Positions 37,101-52,100 of a DNA stretch of 64,000 nt are shown here, in pieces. Position 1 is the first letter of the stretch. Every line of letters starts with the position of its first letter. A program made the position numbers and the translations under genes. The stretch is from NCBI GenBank assembly GCA_011033025.1, contig WFMF01000499.1, positions 1 through 64,000 on the forward strand, written 5' to 3'. The notes beneath the pieces are model-generated. The model was given only the letters and a program-made list of their open reading frames with translations. It had not been told where the DNA came from and did no database searches. The stretch is from Beroe forskalii (lineage: Eukaryota > Ctenophora > Nuda > Beroida > Beroidae).

Positions 37101-40100
37101 AGTTTAATTTTTGCGAAAAAAAGGGCGTGGCCTCCCACGCCCCTCAGGGTGACCCAATAATTCGGACAAAATTCTCAAAATTTTTATTCATCATAAGCAA
37201 CTCAATGGCGAAAGAATTTTGAAAAATTCGAAAGTTTAATTTTGCGAAAAAGGGCGTGGCCCCCCACGCCCCTCAGGGTGGCCGAAAAAATTTCTCATTA
37301 TTTTTCTGATTTATTACTAAGTTTTTGCAACACGACTAAAACATAATTTCGTTGCCTACTCGAAAACGAATCGCCATAAATAAATAAATAAATAAATAAA
37401 TATATATATATTAACAACACGCATTATATATAGTAAGAAGCAATTTTTATATTATTGAGAAAAGACATGGCTGAAGTAATTTGAAATTATGATTTGATAG
37501 TTAGATGGGAAGTATTTATCCCAGCATTCACTGATACGGAAATATGGAATACGACGTTCTGTTAATTGAGTATTTTTGAACTAAACCCACTTTTGTCCAT
37601 CTCAGCGCATACAAAGGACCAATGGTACAGCAGCATAGAGTTCGCGCAGCCCGATGCACTCATCATGGTCCAAGTTCGGGAAATAGGTAAAATATTTACT
37701 GTTGATAGACTAATAACTTGCAGCTTTGCAAGTATCATTGTGGATTGATATATCTGAGTAAAATCACTTCTTTGACACACTAGATTCATGTTAGATAAAT
37801 CTAAACAAGTAAGCAGAGTGGTGGAACCAAAGTTAGGAACTTTATTAACCTAGACACAAACAAAATGAACTGCTGTGGCTCAAAGCCTCAAAGAGCTTGG
37901 CCATTCTATGTCACTTGAAGTGTAACATACTGGAGATCTCTACTTTTACCTCACGCGGGCCGCTAAATTTCAACATTTCGTTACAAATTGGTTGCGTTAA
38001 TATAAAGATTAGCTGTGGCCTGTGTGTAGTATTATAGCTTGAACAGTAACTTGAGTATGTTTATAACTCAACAGTCAACAATATCATATCAAATTAAGAA
38101 GTATAAATTCAGGAAAATTACTTTGTTTATTGGAGTAACAAACTGTTCTATTTACTGTAAAAGTGAACGATTAACTGTAAAAGTGAACGTTTATGATTTC
38201 AATTGTGGATAAAATGAACTATGAATTCCGCAGAAAAGAACAAAAACTAAAATGTAATAACATAATTCATTGCTGACTAGTTAATGAACTCCGAAATTAG
38301 TACAGCAAAGCAAGGCCCGTTTTTATCATGACACTGGTCACCTGATCATTACGTCATGATAATTAGTACTTACACCTATCGCGGTTTTTGTTGTCGTAAT
38401 TGAAATCTTCCGGGATAAAAACAGTTTTACGTACTGAGACGTCCGGGGTTTTTTGTTCCTAATTTATTCGAGACGTTCCGAACCATATGCTTTATCGTAC
38501 TCGTTACTTTTTTTCGTAGGCGACACATAAATTTGTAAATTTGTAAATTTATGGGTTCGAAGTTGTGAGACATTTAGTAGTGATAAAATATTATGTCGGG
38601 TTGTTATTCAAAACGATAAGATTAGAATATTACTATATTAGAAAATTTGGTACATTCTTGGAGGTTTTCGTTTTCAAATCATTGAAAGTCCTCGCGAATT
38701 TAACGAGACTCGTACCAAAAAGTATTGTGATCCGATAAAACAACATAGCATCTAATTAGGTAATTATAGGTTTTCTTGCTTCCAATTTACATAATTTATG
38801 GGCATATGTCAGACTTCTGTGGTATCTGATTGGTAACAATTCACTAAAACCACGACTCAAAACAATTGAAAGTTTTCAAAATTTAATTGTGACAACGTAA
38901 GAGAGCTCCGTACGCACAAAACTGAAAGAGGAGACCGGAAAACTGCTCTCTTTCCTCTGCTTATCTCTCTCTTTCCGCCAACTCTCACTTCTTCCTCTCC
39001 CTACTCACTTCACGTGGTGGAATTATCAGTCAATTGGGCCGAGTAGTAGCTACAAGAGGAGGAGGAGGAGAAGGAGGAGGAGGACAACAGCTCACATGTA
39101 ACATCTCTAATAATATAACGTAACTTTACCTGTTTCCGAAGTGTGTACAACATGTTGATATATGGCTAATTTCCCCGCGACATGTTGCCTTTTTGTCGTG
39201 TCTTACAAAAACTATAGGGCGGGCAATTATCGAAATATTAAGGGAAATATGCATTATGTATGCGTGACAAGAGAGGTCACAGAGTACGGTGCATTACTTT
39301 GTCATATATGAGCATATGGGTGTGAATTCAGTGAAATGTGTATGTCTCTTCAGGTCTCTTTGCCTGTTTCAGAGGGTCTGGTGGCGTGTTTTGATGTATG
39401 AACTTCTAAGTCCTATCCTGCTTAGGCTTTATTCCTCCTGTATGTCTAATGGCTTTTTAATGATAGTTTATATGATACAACAATAGAACAATACCTAGAA
39501 CAGAAGAGGAATTAATAAAAATTGTAGGAAGTGGTGATATTATCGGTGCCAAGTTTCAGCACTTCAATTATTGTTCATGGCCTGAATAGTTGGCAGTTCG
39601 TATTGTTCGTTTAGAACGGAACTCTATTAAAATATTAAAATATTAACCAATACCTATAACCTGGTCTGACTGTTAACATAACCTTATAACCAACTTTATT
39701 GACATTCGTGGTGCATTCCTTGACCATGTTGTGTGTACTGACAAGAAACGGTTAGAATGATTGGAATACTTTATAACCTTGAAACCAGTTCACATACGAT
39801 TAATTTATGAAAATCTGAGTTAAACAAACGACATAAAATCTATTCTTGACAACTGCGACTGGCCGAATGGTAACAATGGTCACCTGTCCCGAAAAGAAGA
39901 AGTAAAGAAGTAAGGGAACTGATTACTACTGAACTCAATGAGTTACCTAATGCTTTCATGACACGGGTTTTATGGTAACAGTCCTACGTCTTCCCCATCG
40001 CATTATTATTATTTTACGTCGCGCAAACAACCGGTAGAAGTTTGAGATTTACGTCGTAATGTAAAGCTTAAAACATTGAACTGATGACGAAAAAAAAAAC

Positions 40101-43100
40101 TCTTTCGTGCGCGGCTTTTGCCACAAAAACTAATAATATTCTAAGGAGTTATTACCGCTGTAATCTGCTGACTCCTCATATTGTTCAGCACTCAATGAAT
40201 ATCCCCTGATATCCCATAATAATGCCAATTACCAAGTTATACGTTTTCCATTATTATTTCGATGAGCTCTTTTGTAACACTGTCAATATATGATTCTATT
40301 TGACACCCTCATTGTCTTACGACAGTTGCAATGATTCTCGTGCGTTTATCATTGCGACTTTCAAATACTCCAAATGTCATCTAGTATTTAGTAATTGTAA
40401 CGGTTCAGTGGATATCATGAGACATCAGAATTTATGGATACAGCCAGAAATAGAATGGCAAATATTTTAAACATCTGATGTTTCATGTAAATTGACAAGA
40501 TCCGTACGCTTGTAATTGGTTTTCTGGTACAAACTACAAGTTGACTCCCCTGTTACGATCTACTACTCGAGTAATTACTATTAAAGGTGTGAATGAAATC
40601 CAATTTTTAGACTTGCACGGGTTCAAACGGAACCGCTCGCCCTCCAAATAACACGCTCCAGACGACGTCTAAGAGGTGTAATATAGCTGTTCTCAGTCAA
40701 TCTTAATAGAGTGTTGCCACAAAGTGTCGAAACCCTAACAAGTGAGGGCACCACTCAAAGTCATCCACCACTTTACGCTGTAAGTTGTCATACCACTCCT
40801 TTACAGGTCCAGACTACCCGACTGACAAAGCAACAGAATGCGTTGGAGCAGCAGTAGAACAGCAGCAACCGCTCAACTCAGTATCGCTGGAAAGTAACAA
40901 AACCCCCGGAACGCGGTATATCGATGTCAAGTTGAACTACCTGGATTTGCTACCCCACCACACCACGTTAGCACACTTGCTGGGGTTTGGGAAGCGGGTC
41001 TCTCAGGGCCGCAAGGAACAGGTTAGTTGGTCGGAGTAATGGTATGTTTAGCCTAGTAGTGCAGCTGTAGCCAGCTTTATGCGGTCCAGCTTGTATGGAC
41101 CGGGATAATATCGTTATTTTATTAGTAAGCAAGGTTAACCGTTGCATATAATATGGAAATATGATCAAAGTTTATTATCATGGGATCCATAATTTGACGT
41201 TGTTATTATTTTATTAAGTATTTAAGTACTTTTAAGAAGGGGTATTCCGCAGGTTCGGCTAAGTGGTGTGTGGGATGATGCTATTTCTGAGACGGTTCGT
41301 GAGGAGTGGCAATACGATATCAAGGTGAGAGGGGTGCCAGAGTACAGCGGTAATATAAAATCAGAAAATTCAAAATATATACTGAACTTTAGAAAACGCG
41401 AATTGCAACAAGGACAAGAAAAGTAGAATCTGTGAAAAGAGTACCGACCTTTCAACTCCCTTGCAATGTACTGTATAAATTGTCTCGGTTGAACAGAAAC
41501 TAAGACTGCACTACCTAAAAGTTTTAGGAAGTACCTTTCATATTATACATGTGCTTTTAGCTACGAATTTTAAAACTCATTGGTAAAGCGTCGCATAGGT
41601 ATAAATTCTTTAATATCACGGCATAATATAATATCTTTGATGGAACGAGGACAAGGCTTTTGCTCGGCCTCTAAATGATCGTAAATGGTCGTATTTTATA
41701 ACGATCATTTACTTTTATGAACTCAAACAAAAATTGTGAAATTATTAAATTTGATGTATTGGAACGTATTTGAACTGTTGCATGTTTTACGTTCGCGGTA
41801 TGGCATAGGTAACAAATTTTTCGCCAACGTAGGTATTGCTTTTGAATCAATCTCTCTCACCCAACCACTACCAATAAGATCTTTCCTAGTTCAGCCCTTC
41901 CCCAGTTGTCAGTTGAGCACGTGTCGTTGGGACTGTTAGATCCCCGAGACTCCCGTAACAAGATCGGCAGTGTGGCCATGTTGGGTGTGGGCCTCAGTGC
42001 TGAGAGAACGGGGCATGCTCAGAAAACCAGGCTCGATGTGGGCCGAATACACCTCCGAGAGTTGGGTAACGAGAGGACCATACTCGGGCTGGGAGAGATG
42101 TGAGTAACCTTCGTGGGGTCGTGGGGAGGCTAAATTCTAACATCAACAAGGACATTTTTAAATCTTTGTTACTTTCAGACTTGGCTGTGAACGAATATAT
42201 TGTTCGAATTCAGAATAATTTTCCCACAACAAATTACACTATAAATCTTGCCATTTAATTAGTAGTTGGTTATATGCATTCATCAATTTACCTTAAATCA
42301 CAGGACGACGAGTAACAACCCATCGCCCCACCACGCTCTGTCAATAACACGCACTAAAACCTCTCCTGTCTCAAAACCCGCAAAAGATCCTTCAACTCCC
42401 TCAGAAGATAGAAACACTTCTCTGACACCAACCTCGCACGACATCATAAGTTCTCCTACTCCTGCCTCCCAAGAAGAGGACGCTCCTCTTTCTCCTGTCT
42501 CAGAAGACAGAGACACGTCTCATGATGTCACCCCTACTAAATCCAGTGATGCGTGTACTACCCCCACTAAATCTGCGGATGCCCACATAACACCCACTTC
42601 ATCTGTGGATGCCCACGTGGGTTCCCTGCAGTACTACCACTCCCCCTCCTTCACTTCTGCCGTGATCAGCAGTGTCAACAGTCTCTTGTTGCTGGTTGAG
42701 GAGCAGGTCTCACAGATCTCAAGTAGAGCCACTCAGGCAGCTAACCGGGTCATAAACTACGGTGAGTTATTTCTCCAGGCATAAGAATGTTTATTCAAAC
42801 TTCGATAATTTTAATTTTATGGCGTGTACATGTATTCTGTGATAGGAACCTAGTGAATATGGTTTTCTAAGAACCAACTAGTATTTGGTGCTTTGAAATA
42901 ACATAATTTTGCCTTATACCTATCCTCATTATTGGGCTTTTATTCGTTTATTGAATTGGATTATGGCGAGTTATGGCTTTATGCTTAGCACTTGCAAGTG
43001 TGCTAACTCTAGATTTCTGTCCGTGCGAGTTCAAACTGTAAGTGTAAAAGTGACAACTTGAGATGAACCGTTAGGTCAAATTGAAACCTGCTTTAATAAG

Positions 43101-46100
43101 TTAACTGATAAGTTTCCTATTCATAAATCCAAGGATTTAAACGTGATTATAACAATATTATTCGGAACTGAAAGGCCATATAAAAGTATAATAAACTGTT
43201 TTCTTGCCATACAAATTGACTTATTGACTTATTGACTTATTGACCGTTGTTACTTTGTCGTGTTGCAAGCTGTACAAGTTTACCAGGACCTCTGAGAGTG
43301 CCTTACGTCGGTGGTAGTAGCCATTATCACGATATTATTGGCACACGTCTGGGTTCACCAGTAATAAACACTACGTCTGGATTCATGCATCAATGAGCTA
43401 CTGATGACAGCGCATTACTCATCACTAACCTACACAATTAGCCATTAATTCTTAATTGCACTGTACTTTGAACCACAATATAGCTAACAATAATCACATT
43501 TGTTTTCAGAGTTACATAAAGCTACAAGCTACAAGCCATTTCTTCATTTCACCTGCACAGAAGTATAAAAATTAGTTCTGAAACCATTCTGTTACATATC
43601 AGAATAATACCTAACACTTACCCGAAACATATTTTACGCCCTTATAAAGTTCATAATTTATTGGCTCCCCCAATCCGAGAGATTTGAAACTTATTCTGTC
43701 CCCTCTGTCATCAGTTTTCAGATTTCTCCTTCCATTCTCACCGCTGTAATTTGTCGCGGTAATCGTGACTTTTTCGGACTTCCGAACATGCCAAGTTGCA
43801 GACTCGCGCTCACTTCACGATATATATCGTATAGTATCACGACTAAAATTAGGCCTAATTGTTTAAGTTTCTCGTGCCGTTTTATGCTGAACTATTGCCG
43901 GGCATTTACTGATGATATGAAAATTTATATACACCGTCCAGTGAGTTCTTATATGGTGACAACATGTCAGAGACCTGCAGCAGCTATATAGGAGAGCTTC
44001 CCAAACATTGGCCATCCCCGAATTAAATACAAAACATCGTTATACGTCAAGTTTCTACGTCTAAAATACACGGGAGCTCCATTACGACGATTAATAAAGT
44101 ACTTATGAACGCGTGTTGTAAGTACAATATGTTAATTTGGGCTGTGGTCCTCCCCCGTCACTCAACCGTTTAGAGAAATCTTACCAACAATGCAGTGCCA
44201 GCGCGTCACACAGCGACAGCTCCCACGTTTTGTTTCGACAAACGGTTCAGATTAAAGTGCTGTGTACTTACCAGAAAGTCGTAAGTCTATCAGAACAATA
44301 TAAAAAACAGCATTGATTTCCATCAAAATCCTCAGAAGTAAGACTCTACAACCCGCCCAGGCGCCCATTATAATGGAGGGGCCTATGATATAATTCGTTT
44401 AATGATATTCCCGCGCGCAGGAGACGCGGGCTGTGAGCGGGTGAGTTTCAAGGTTCTGATAGAGAGCCCCGTGGTTCAGTTACCCCGGGGATATGGGTCA
44501 CGTGATACTCTGGTCGGTCACCTGGGCAACGTGACGATCAAGAACCAGTACTGTGCTCTAGATCAGACAATCCTACACAGGGTACGCTGCCAAATTACAA
44601 AATTACTTACTTTTAATAAAGTTAGGATTCAAAACGTACATCATGATCATTACCTATTATATGCGCTTAGGGAGACTTGATCTTCTTTCTTCTTGACTGC
44701 TATCTACAATTTGAATGGACTTTCCTGAATAGGCAAGTGTACTCCATCTAAAATTGTCCGATGATAACATGGATAAATCCTCACCACTCACAGTTCACAT
44801 TGCCTCAGATCCTGGTTGACGTTGACAACATCCACCTCTACTCGGCCCTTCAGCCTCACTCCTCCGGGGATGTCAATCTACTGGACGACAAGCCAATTCT
44901 ACATGACACTACTCTTAATGTGGTGGTGGAACAGAAGCGAGTCCATCAAGAGGATAAGGTGTGTTATACAGTCAGTGAAACGGGACTACGGGAACAGGGA
45001 AACTATAAATTATCGAAAACAATAAATACAAAGTGTCTTAAAATAAACCTCACCGGCCTCCACCCTCAAATGTTCTCAAGTAACAAATCTCCTCAGAAAT
45101 GCGCGTACTTTCGTAATTCAGTATTTGAAATACCGCAGTGATGACTCAGCCAACTAAACTTGCGTGTGATCTGTCGCTTGTTATTACTTATTTCATGCCT
45201 GATTTCCCACACCCATGCATCCAATCAATAATCATACTTCAAATTCCTTCAGGTGATGCTACTGACAAACATTAATGCCAAGATTCCGCAAGGACTCAAG
45301 GTTACCCTATCAAAGAAGCTTTACGAACAGATCATCGAAACCATGCAGTAAGAATTCCTTGTGTTCATTTCACACGATCTGTCATAATGCAGTGGTTGAG
45401 TAGTTATGCCGTTATGGATGGTATTCAGTGCTTCTAATTCAACAATCCTATACCCAGTATTACTGAGTTACTGCTCCAAGAATTTATGCGCCAAGAATTT
45501 ATCTAGACAAGTAGCTACAGAATACAATGTGAACGTTTATTCTTTGATTGATTCGATTGAATCACTAAAATTTAAATGCTATTCGAGGTTTCCAAGTTTA
45601 CTCTTGACTTTGGTGCTTCACTGAGCATTAACATCATACCGTTATCTCCAGATAAAACATGGTTTCGGAGTTTAAACTTAACACGAACCATTTACTGAGC
45701 TTCATTAAGTCATGATAAATCGAAAAATTGTCTATTTGAATGCAAATTGTTACAGTTCATAGTCTACATGAGTATATGAATATATGATTCATATTTCATA
45801 GTTCCTTGCATCTTTGCATAACCATATTATAAAATACCGTGTGCGACTGTGCGAAAACTCGGTTATCATCATTTTGAAGCTTGAGTCTTGACTCTCTCCC
45901 CCATTCTGCGTGGGAGTGTCATCCTTAACCTATCAAGATGTTTATTGCTTAAAGGGATATTGCCTTATTCGGAGAAAATGCAGTTCGGAGTCTGTAATTG
46001 TACTTAGGGAGAGGTGAAAGGTGGGGAAGTGTAACGCATTATATGTGTGTGCTGATCGCTCGATTGACAGAGAACTTTGATAAAGACGCGCGAATTTTCT

Positions 46101-49100
46101 GTCCGTGCGTCAACTTTCGTACACGTATGCATCACAATTGCGCGTCTTTATCAACCCATCGATCGAGCGATCGCACACACATAAGCGTTAAATGTATCAC
46201 TTTCACGATGCAAAGTATCGTGGTGTGAATTTTCATGGTGTAAAGTCTCGTAGCGTAACTTATGTCATGGTGTAAAGTAATGACGTATGCCAGTTTCTCA
46301 CTCAGGTACGCTACGACACTGCGAGGTCCTGTGAAGCGAGTGAGGACCAGTTCCTCCCTGGTTCTCCTGGATAAGGATAACGTGCTCGAGGAGGAACCTA
46401 TCGCTCTCGTTAAAGGTAACTCTTATTTATTGCTCGTTTGTTGAATTTGTATACCAATTACCCCCCTACACGGTCCCCCGGCACTATTGAAGTATTGACC
46501 CCCTGGTCCATCTGGCCCTACTGACCCGCTGGAAGCCCCTGGTTGTAGGGAAAGTAATTACCAATAATAGCGATGGAATTTTAGTTTACCCAAAGCACGT
46601 GGAAGTTCAGCCAATCAGCTCGCTGGATTTGGTTGATGTAACACGCTGATTGGTCGAGTACAATGAAGTAGTATGGGTTTACTGAAATACAATGCAGTTT
46701 TTCAAGTGCTTTAGCATGACAAATAACACTTACATGATGATTTTATGAAGTCATTCATTTGAAAAAGGCAGAAGCAAATACCATATAATCTGTCTGCAAT
46801 GATTAAAATAAAATTCAATTAACGAAATTGAATATTAAAAGTTTCTACATTTAATATCTGGTATGAAAAATAATTTCATAATACATATATCCAATTAAGT
46901 GATTAGTGTTGTCTGCATTAAGATTGCGAGATAACAAAATGTAAATCCACCAGAATCACAGTAAACCGATCATTGTTACCTACTGAAAAAGTTAAAACAA
47001 GATTTATCCGTAACTTTATTAATATCAAAAGCTGTTTCTCTTTATTTGCCATCACGTGGCGCACGACGCAACGTCTTTAAAATATGTGATTGATCAGTTA
47101 CTAATTAGTCAGCCAGTTTATTGATTATCAGTTTGGGAATTGAGAAGGTACTTTGGATTATGGAATGCTTACGGCTTTGAATTATAAGAAGGGGATTAAA
47201 CAGCATTCAGCAAAACAGACAGTTATTACGTAGTTACTAGTTGCCATAATATGTCCGTCGGTCTTGCCTTCGTTGTCAAACGAATTCATCTAGTAGTGAT
47301 AAGTTCTGACACCGTCAAATCAATCAATAGACATCCAATCATTACCATTGACAACCCAACCGACGCCAGATAAATCCCACCAATTTTCCCATAGTATCGT
47401 GTTCTGTTTACTTTATCTATAAGTTCTTTGTCACTCACAATATGATTTGACTTATCCACATTTATGGACAATGTATTGTGCGGACGAGATGCGCTTTCTG
47501 GCAACCTCTTGTCACACTTGTCATGATCCCGCATTCCTTGATCCTGCATCCCTTGATCACGCATTCCTTGTTCACGCATTCCCACATCACAAAATTCGTA
47601 GTCACTCAACTGCGGTGTTCTGACGGGTAGATCCTCCTGTTGACCACTGTAAGGTAGCACTTCTTCTTCGATTATTCTTTCCATTCTGTAATATAAAGAA
47701 AGGTTAATAATGCTATGAATTATACATAGCATTAATATCGTTTAAAGAAACAGTTTGAATGTACTTGCTTCATGAAATTGAATTGGTCTAAAACGAAGTA
47801 ACACAGAAAAAAACTGATAAAATTGCCGAGAAAACAAATTATTGTAGCATATTGGATCTCGCAACGATGAGCAAACTACTACCAACCTAGTTGTGCAACA
47901 CTTCAAAAGTGTGATTTTCAAAAACTCATATCATGAATTATATATTTTTTGTTTGTCCTACTAACTATCGAGGTACTTCCGTACTGACGTATGTGTGTAT
48001 GTAGATCTATTACATAGCATTTATAAGTGTATTAATGTGCAAACAGCTTTTGGGTGCACACCAATAACTTTCCGGTTGTCGCACGAAATTTGTGTTCTAA
48101 GGTTATCAATATTATATTCTTCATCGATATGAACGGCTGCAGAATGAAACGTAAGAACGAAAGAGGAACGGAAAATTTGGATGAATGTTGTCGCTTCAGG
48201 TAAAATATTCAGGAGACGGAAGTAAATAATATAATACAAGCGTCAAGCAAATTATACAAGCCACTGATTCAACTTACTAACATCGCCTCAATTTACACGT
48301 TTATACAGCAAAAGAATACACAGTTTGGACTTCTGAAAATTGAGTATTCTTTCGAGGGGTGTGACAATTAACTCCATGGAACTGTAACTTGAGCAATATC
48401 TGTGACTGTATCAATATCAAGCAGCAGAATACGTGAATACGCCTTGCCCTCGAAGAATTGTGAGAGTGATTTTTGGTTTTGGCCCCCAACAAAATTCCGT
48501 CATTGGTATCTATTATTACAAACAAGTAAAGACAGGGGTGAGCAATGCCCATTCTGTGAAATGTTATGTTTTTATACTACTATTCTAGTCGAGGTTTATA
48601 ATTTCAATCTGTGAACTTAAGAATCTCTCCAACGTGGTGAGTGGTTACCTATTATCCTATTATTCCTATTATGCAAGATTAAACGCTAGATAACCGTAAT
48701 ATTGTAATAATCAAATTCCGTATGATTCTACTCCATGGCTTTTGAAATGACACTAGTGAACGGACATGTAATCCTCTAATGGAAGAATCAAGTAGTTAAT
48801 TGGTAGTCGGATTAAATTGTTTTATTGATATCGTATCTCAATCAGTCACCACTCCTTAAGGCGTCAAGCCCTCTGATTAATTTTCAATTTGCCGTCAAAG
48901 TTAGCATATTTGATTGTCAAATTCACCAAAATTTTGTATGTCTCGGGAAAAATTATTTGCTCTTGGCATAGCAGTTATCATTGAAGTGAAAACTTTCGAC
49001 AGGAAAATAATAAAAAGCTTGTTAACGATGTTCGCGGACTTGACAAATTTTGTAACCGTCACAAATGAAAAGCAAATAGAACGTAGTTGTTTGAACTTTG

Positions 49101-52100
49101 AGCTCGTGGTTGAAACTGGTCAAAGCAGGCAAAGGGTCCATGTTCATCAAACTATTATAATACCTACGTTACGGTTAGTTCCAGTTTTGTCTAGTATTGT
49201 TTCATTGATACGGAACCGTAGGTCGGTGTAACCCCATTGTTACTCTGAATTACAATAGTTGGTAGTTATACAATGGTTAAAGTAGTCTCTGGTGCAGTCT
49301 TTATTATTGCATATGTGAAATGAGGAATGAGGAATCAGGAGCCAGTCTTTGCACAGTGTGTATGGAGCCATACCTTGCAGGTCTACTCTTGCAGGTATGT
49401 CATTCGCATGCTTATATATTCATTTCAATAAACTAGGTACGTTATTAGGTTATTTCAACTATATTCTCAACAATCCAACCAACAACGTTACGATGGCAGA
49501 AATAAACTTGTATGGCACACTCGACTGAACGAAGATATAACGATGATTTAACAAATAAGAGGAACATAAAGTAAAAGTATGTGCAATGTTTGATGGCACG
49601 TCGACATGGTAACATGGGTCATCCGGTCATGGATGAAGTAATCACTATTCACCAATCACCATTGCAAACTGCTACAGAAAATTTAATTTTGTAGGTACAG
49701 TACAAGTCCGAGGAATTGGGAAAGCACGTATAGCTCGAAACCAATCTCGAAACATCAAACACAAACACTCTATGAAATTAGGAAGATCTTTGGCGGCCTG
49801 ATGTATCATTTCTTGGTATCTAATTATTAATGCGTTTGATATTATATCCCTTGTGTAAACACAACAATACAAGCAGTATTAAAGTGTTGGTCAATGTCCA
49901 TTAGCAAATGCTCCTTGATCATCAATATCATTGTACGATGTATCAGGTTTCACTTACCTAATACCTATGAACATTAACGAATTAATGTTAAAGTATTATT
50001 AAAATACTTTTTGCGAATTATTTTCATAATTCATGTGCGCATCCCACAAAACTCATTAATTTCTTTCCCGGCACTTTTTGTACAGAAATACATCATTATT
50101 TTTACTGGCCAGAATTTTCACTACGCAAATCAATTTACAATGTACATAGGACAAAATGAACCGGGATCGGGGATCTGGAAACTTCATCACTAAGGAATAC
50201 TGACTCTTGGCTCTTGAATGAAACTCCGTGCATACTAATTGTAAATTCATGAATCGAGCAAATTTCTAAATGGGTGAACTATCATAGTAGAGCTATCAAA
50301 TTCATAGTAGAGCTATCAAATTCATAGTAGAGCTATCAAATTCCTCTTCCCTCCCAGAAATCAGGTCTGACTTCGTGTTGCCGGAGGTTCTGATCCAGCT
50401 CCAGGGGGACCTCCTGGATCGCTCCACCCCCAACCTGGCCAAGATAAAGTTCCAAGACTTCACGGTCTCATGGACAAAGTAAGTTCTTTGCTCTTGATGG
50501 AGTTTATCAGTACCCAAATCAATAGTTAGAGTGGGTTGCTCGTCAATTAACTCTAGTAAATTCTATTTCAATTCATTAAACAATAATTAGCTGATTAATA
50601 AAAAGTTAAAACAATACCGATTTATGATATTAACTGCTGAGTGCTGCTGTGCTGAGATAAAATTTAGAAAGGCGCACAATGAACGCAACGGAAACAATTC
50701 GGGTGGCCATCCACAAGGAAGTTGATTTACATTTACCTTGTAATTTTCTTGATATCACCGAATCCTCGTGATCCACTTATCCGTTGGTGTTAATTTGATT
50801 TTAAAGTATCTTTAAATGGGTCTCCAATATCTGCTTCATTCGATTATAAAATGACTGCGGAATATTTTCTCACGATTGTGAATAATCAATGATCGTAGAT
50901 AATAGATTACTATAGTGCAGGTTATATTTTTCCATTGATTGCTCCTCAGCTGCTGACCATATTCGCAAAAAGTGGACCATGGTGTCACTTGTCCGCCAAT
51001 TAACGAAACCTTATTAACTTATTAGCCGTTTCTAGTCAAAATACGTGATTTTCCCTCGTAGAAGACGAAAAATGGGTAAATTCGGAATTCTGACTCCACT
51101 AATGTCTCTATTAGGTCATACCTACTTTGAATACAAATATTCTGGATGCCTGAGAAATGAACTGATACACGGATCACTGTTTTTTTTCTATTTTCCAGGA
51201 TAACCAGCGAAAACTGGCAAATATCATTGCTGCATATTCACAAATAAATATACATATTCACAAATAAATAGACATAGCAGTTTGCAATAATTTTAGAACA
51301 CAAGGTATTGCTTTGGCAATAGACTGCGATAGTACAATTAGATTATTGAGTTGAATTAAGTAAATCTTTTGTTTTCTGAAAACTCAAACAAACTATATTT
51401 GTCCAAATTATTGCTTTATTGGACATACTGGCATCATCAATTATTGAGAAAGAAAGATTCATTTATTGCCGCAACATAATGTGAAACAATCAAACTAATA
51501 TGTGAAATAATGCAAACAAGGCTAAGGAAACCAAAGCCATTAAACCATACTGACACTAGTGCCTCATGGGACTTTAATAACTTGGTAGGTGTGATGACAT
51601 CATTTTCACATATCAAAGAAGAGAGTTGTTGATTACAGTATATGTAACTGCTGGATATTTCGCGTGTGATGGTTGGAAACAGTTGGGCTCCGTTAAACGC
51701 ATTGTTCCAAATTCTTAATACCCAAATGGGTTTAGGAAGATTGTGCACAGTGATAGACCACCTGTAGAACACATAAGGAAACCACGGTTTTGTTCTAAAT
51801 TCGGGATGTTTCAAGTGTAGAACATTTACAACTTTACAATGAAAATCAAATTCAATGATTGAGACCAGTCACTTAGGTGTCAATCAGTATAATTCAAAAA
51901 TTGTGAAATTTTCAATATTTAACTCTTAAAAAAACTTTTTGCATTTAAATGATGAAATATTACTACTACTTAAAAGAAGGACGGACTCAGAAAGGGCCCA
52001 ATTCCTGATTTAATACTTTTGATTTACTCTTATTCACTGAGCCCTGTATAAACATTAACGATTCTGTCCAATATATTCCTGAAGACAGCCTCGTCGATGT

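Noticed and set aside
48914..49231. 105-codon plus-strand frame
   Set aside because: No similarity, no clear domain, no splice or promoter context; left as unsupported.
51437..51814. 125-codon minus-strand frame downstream of the decarboxylase
   Set aside because: Composition looks like AT-rich noise; more likely 3' UTR or intron sequence.
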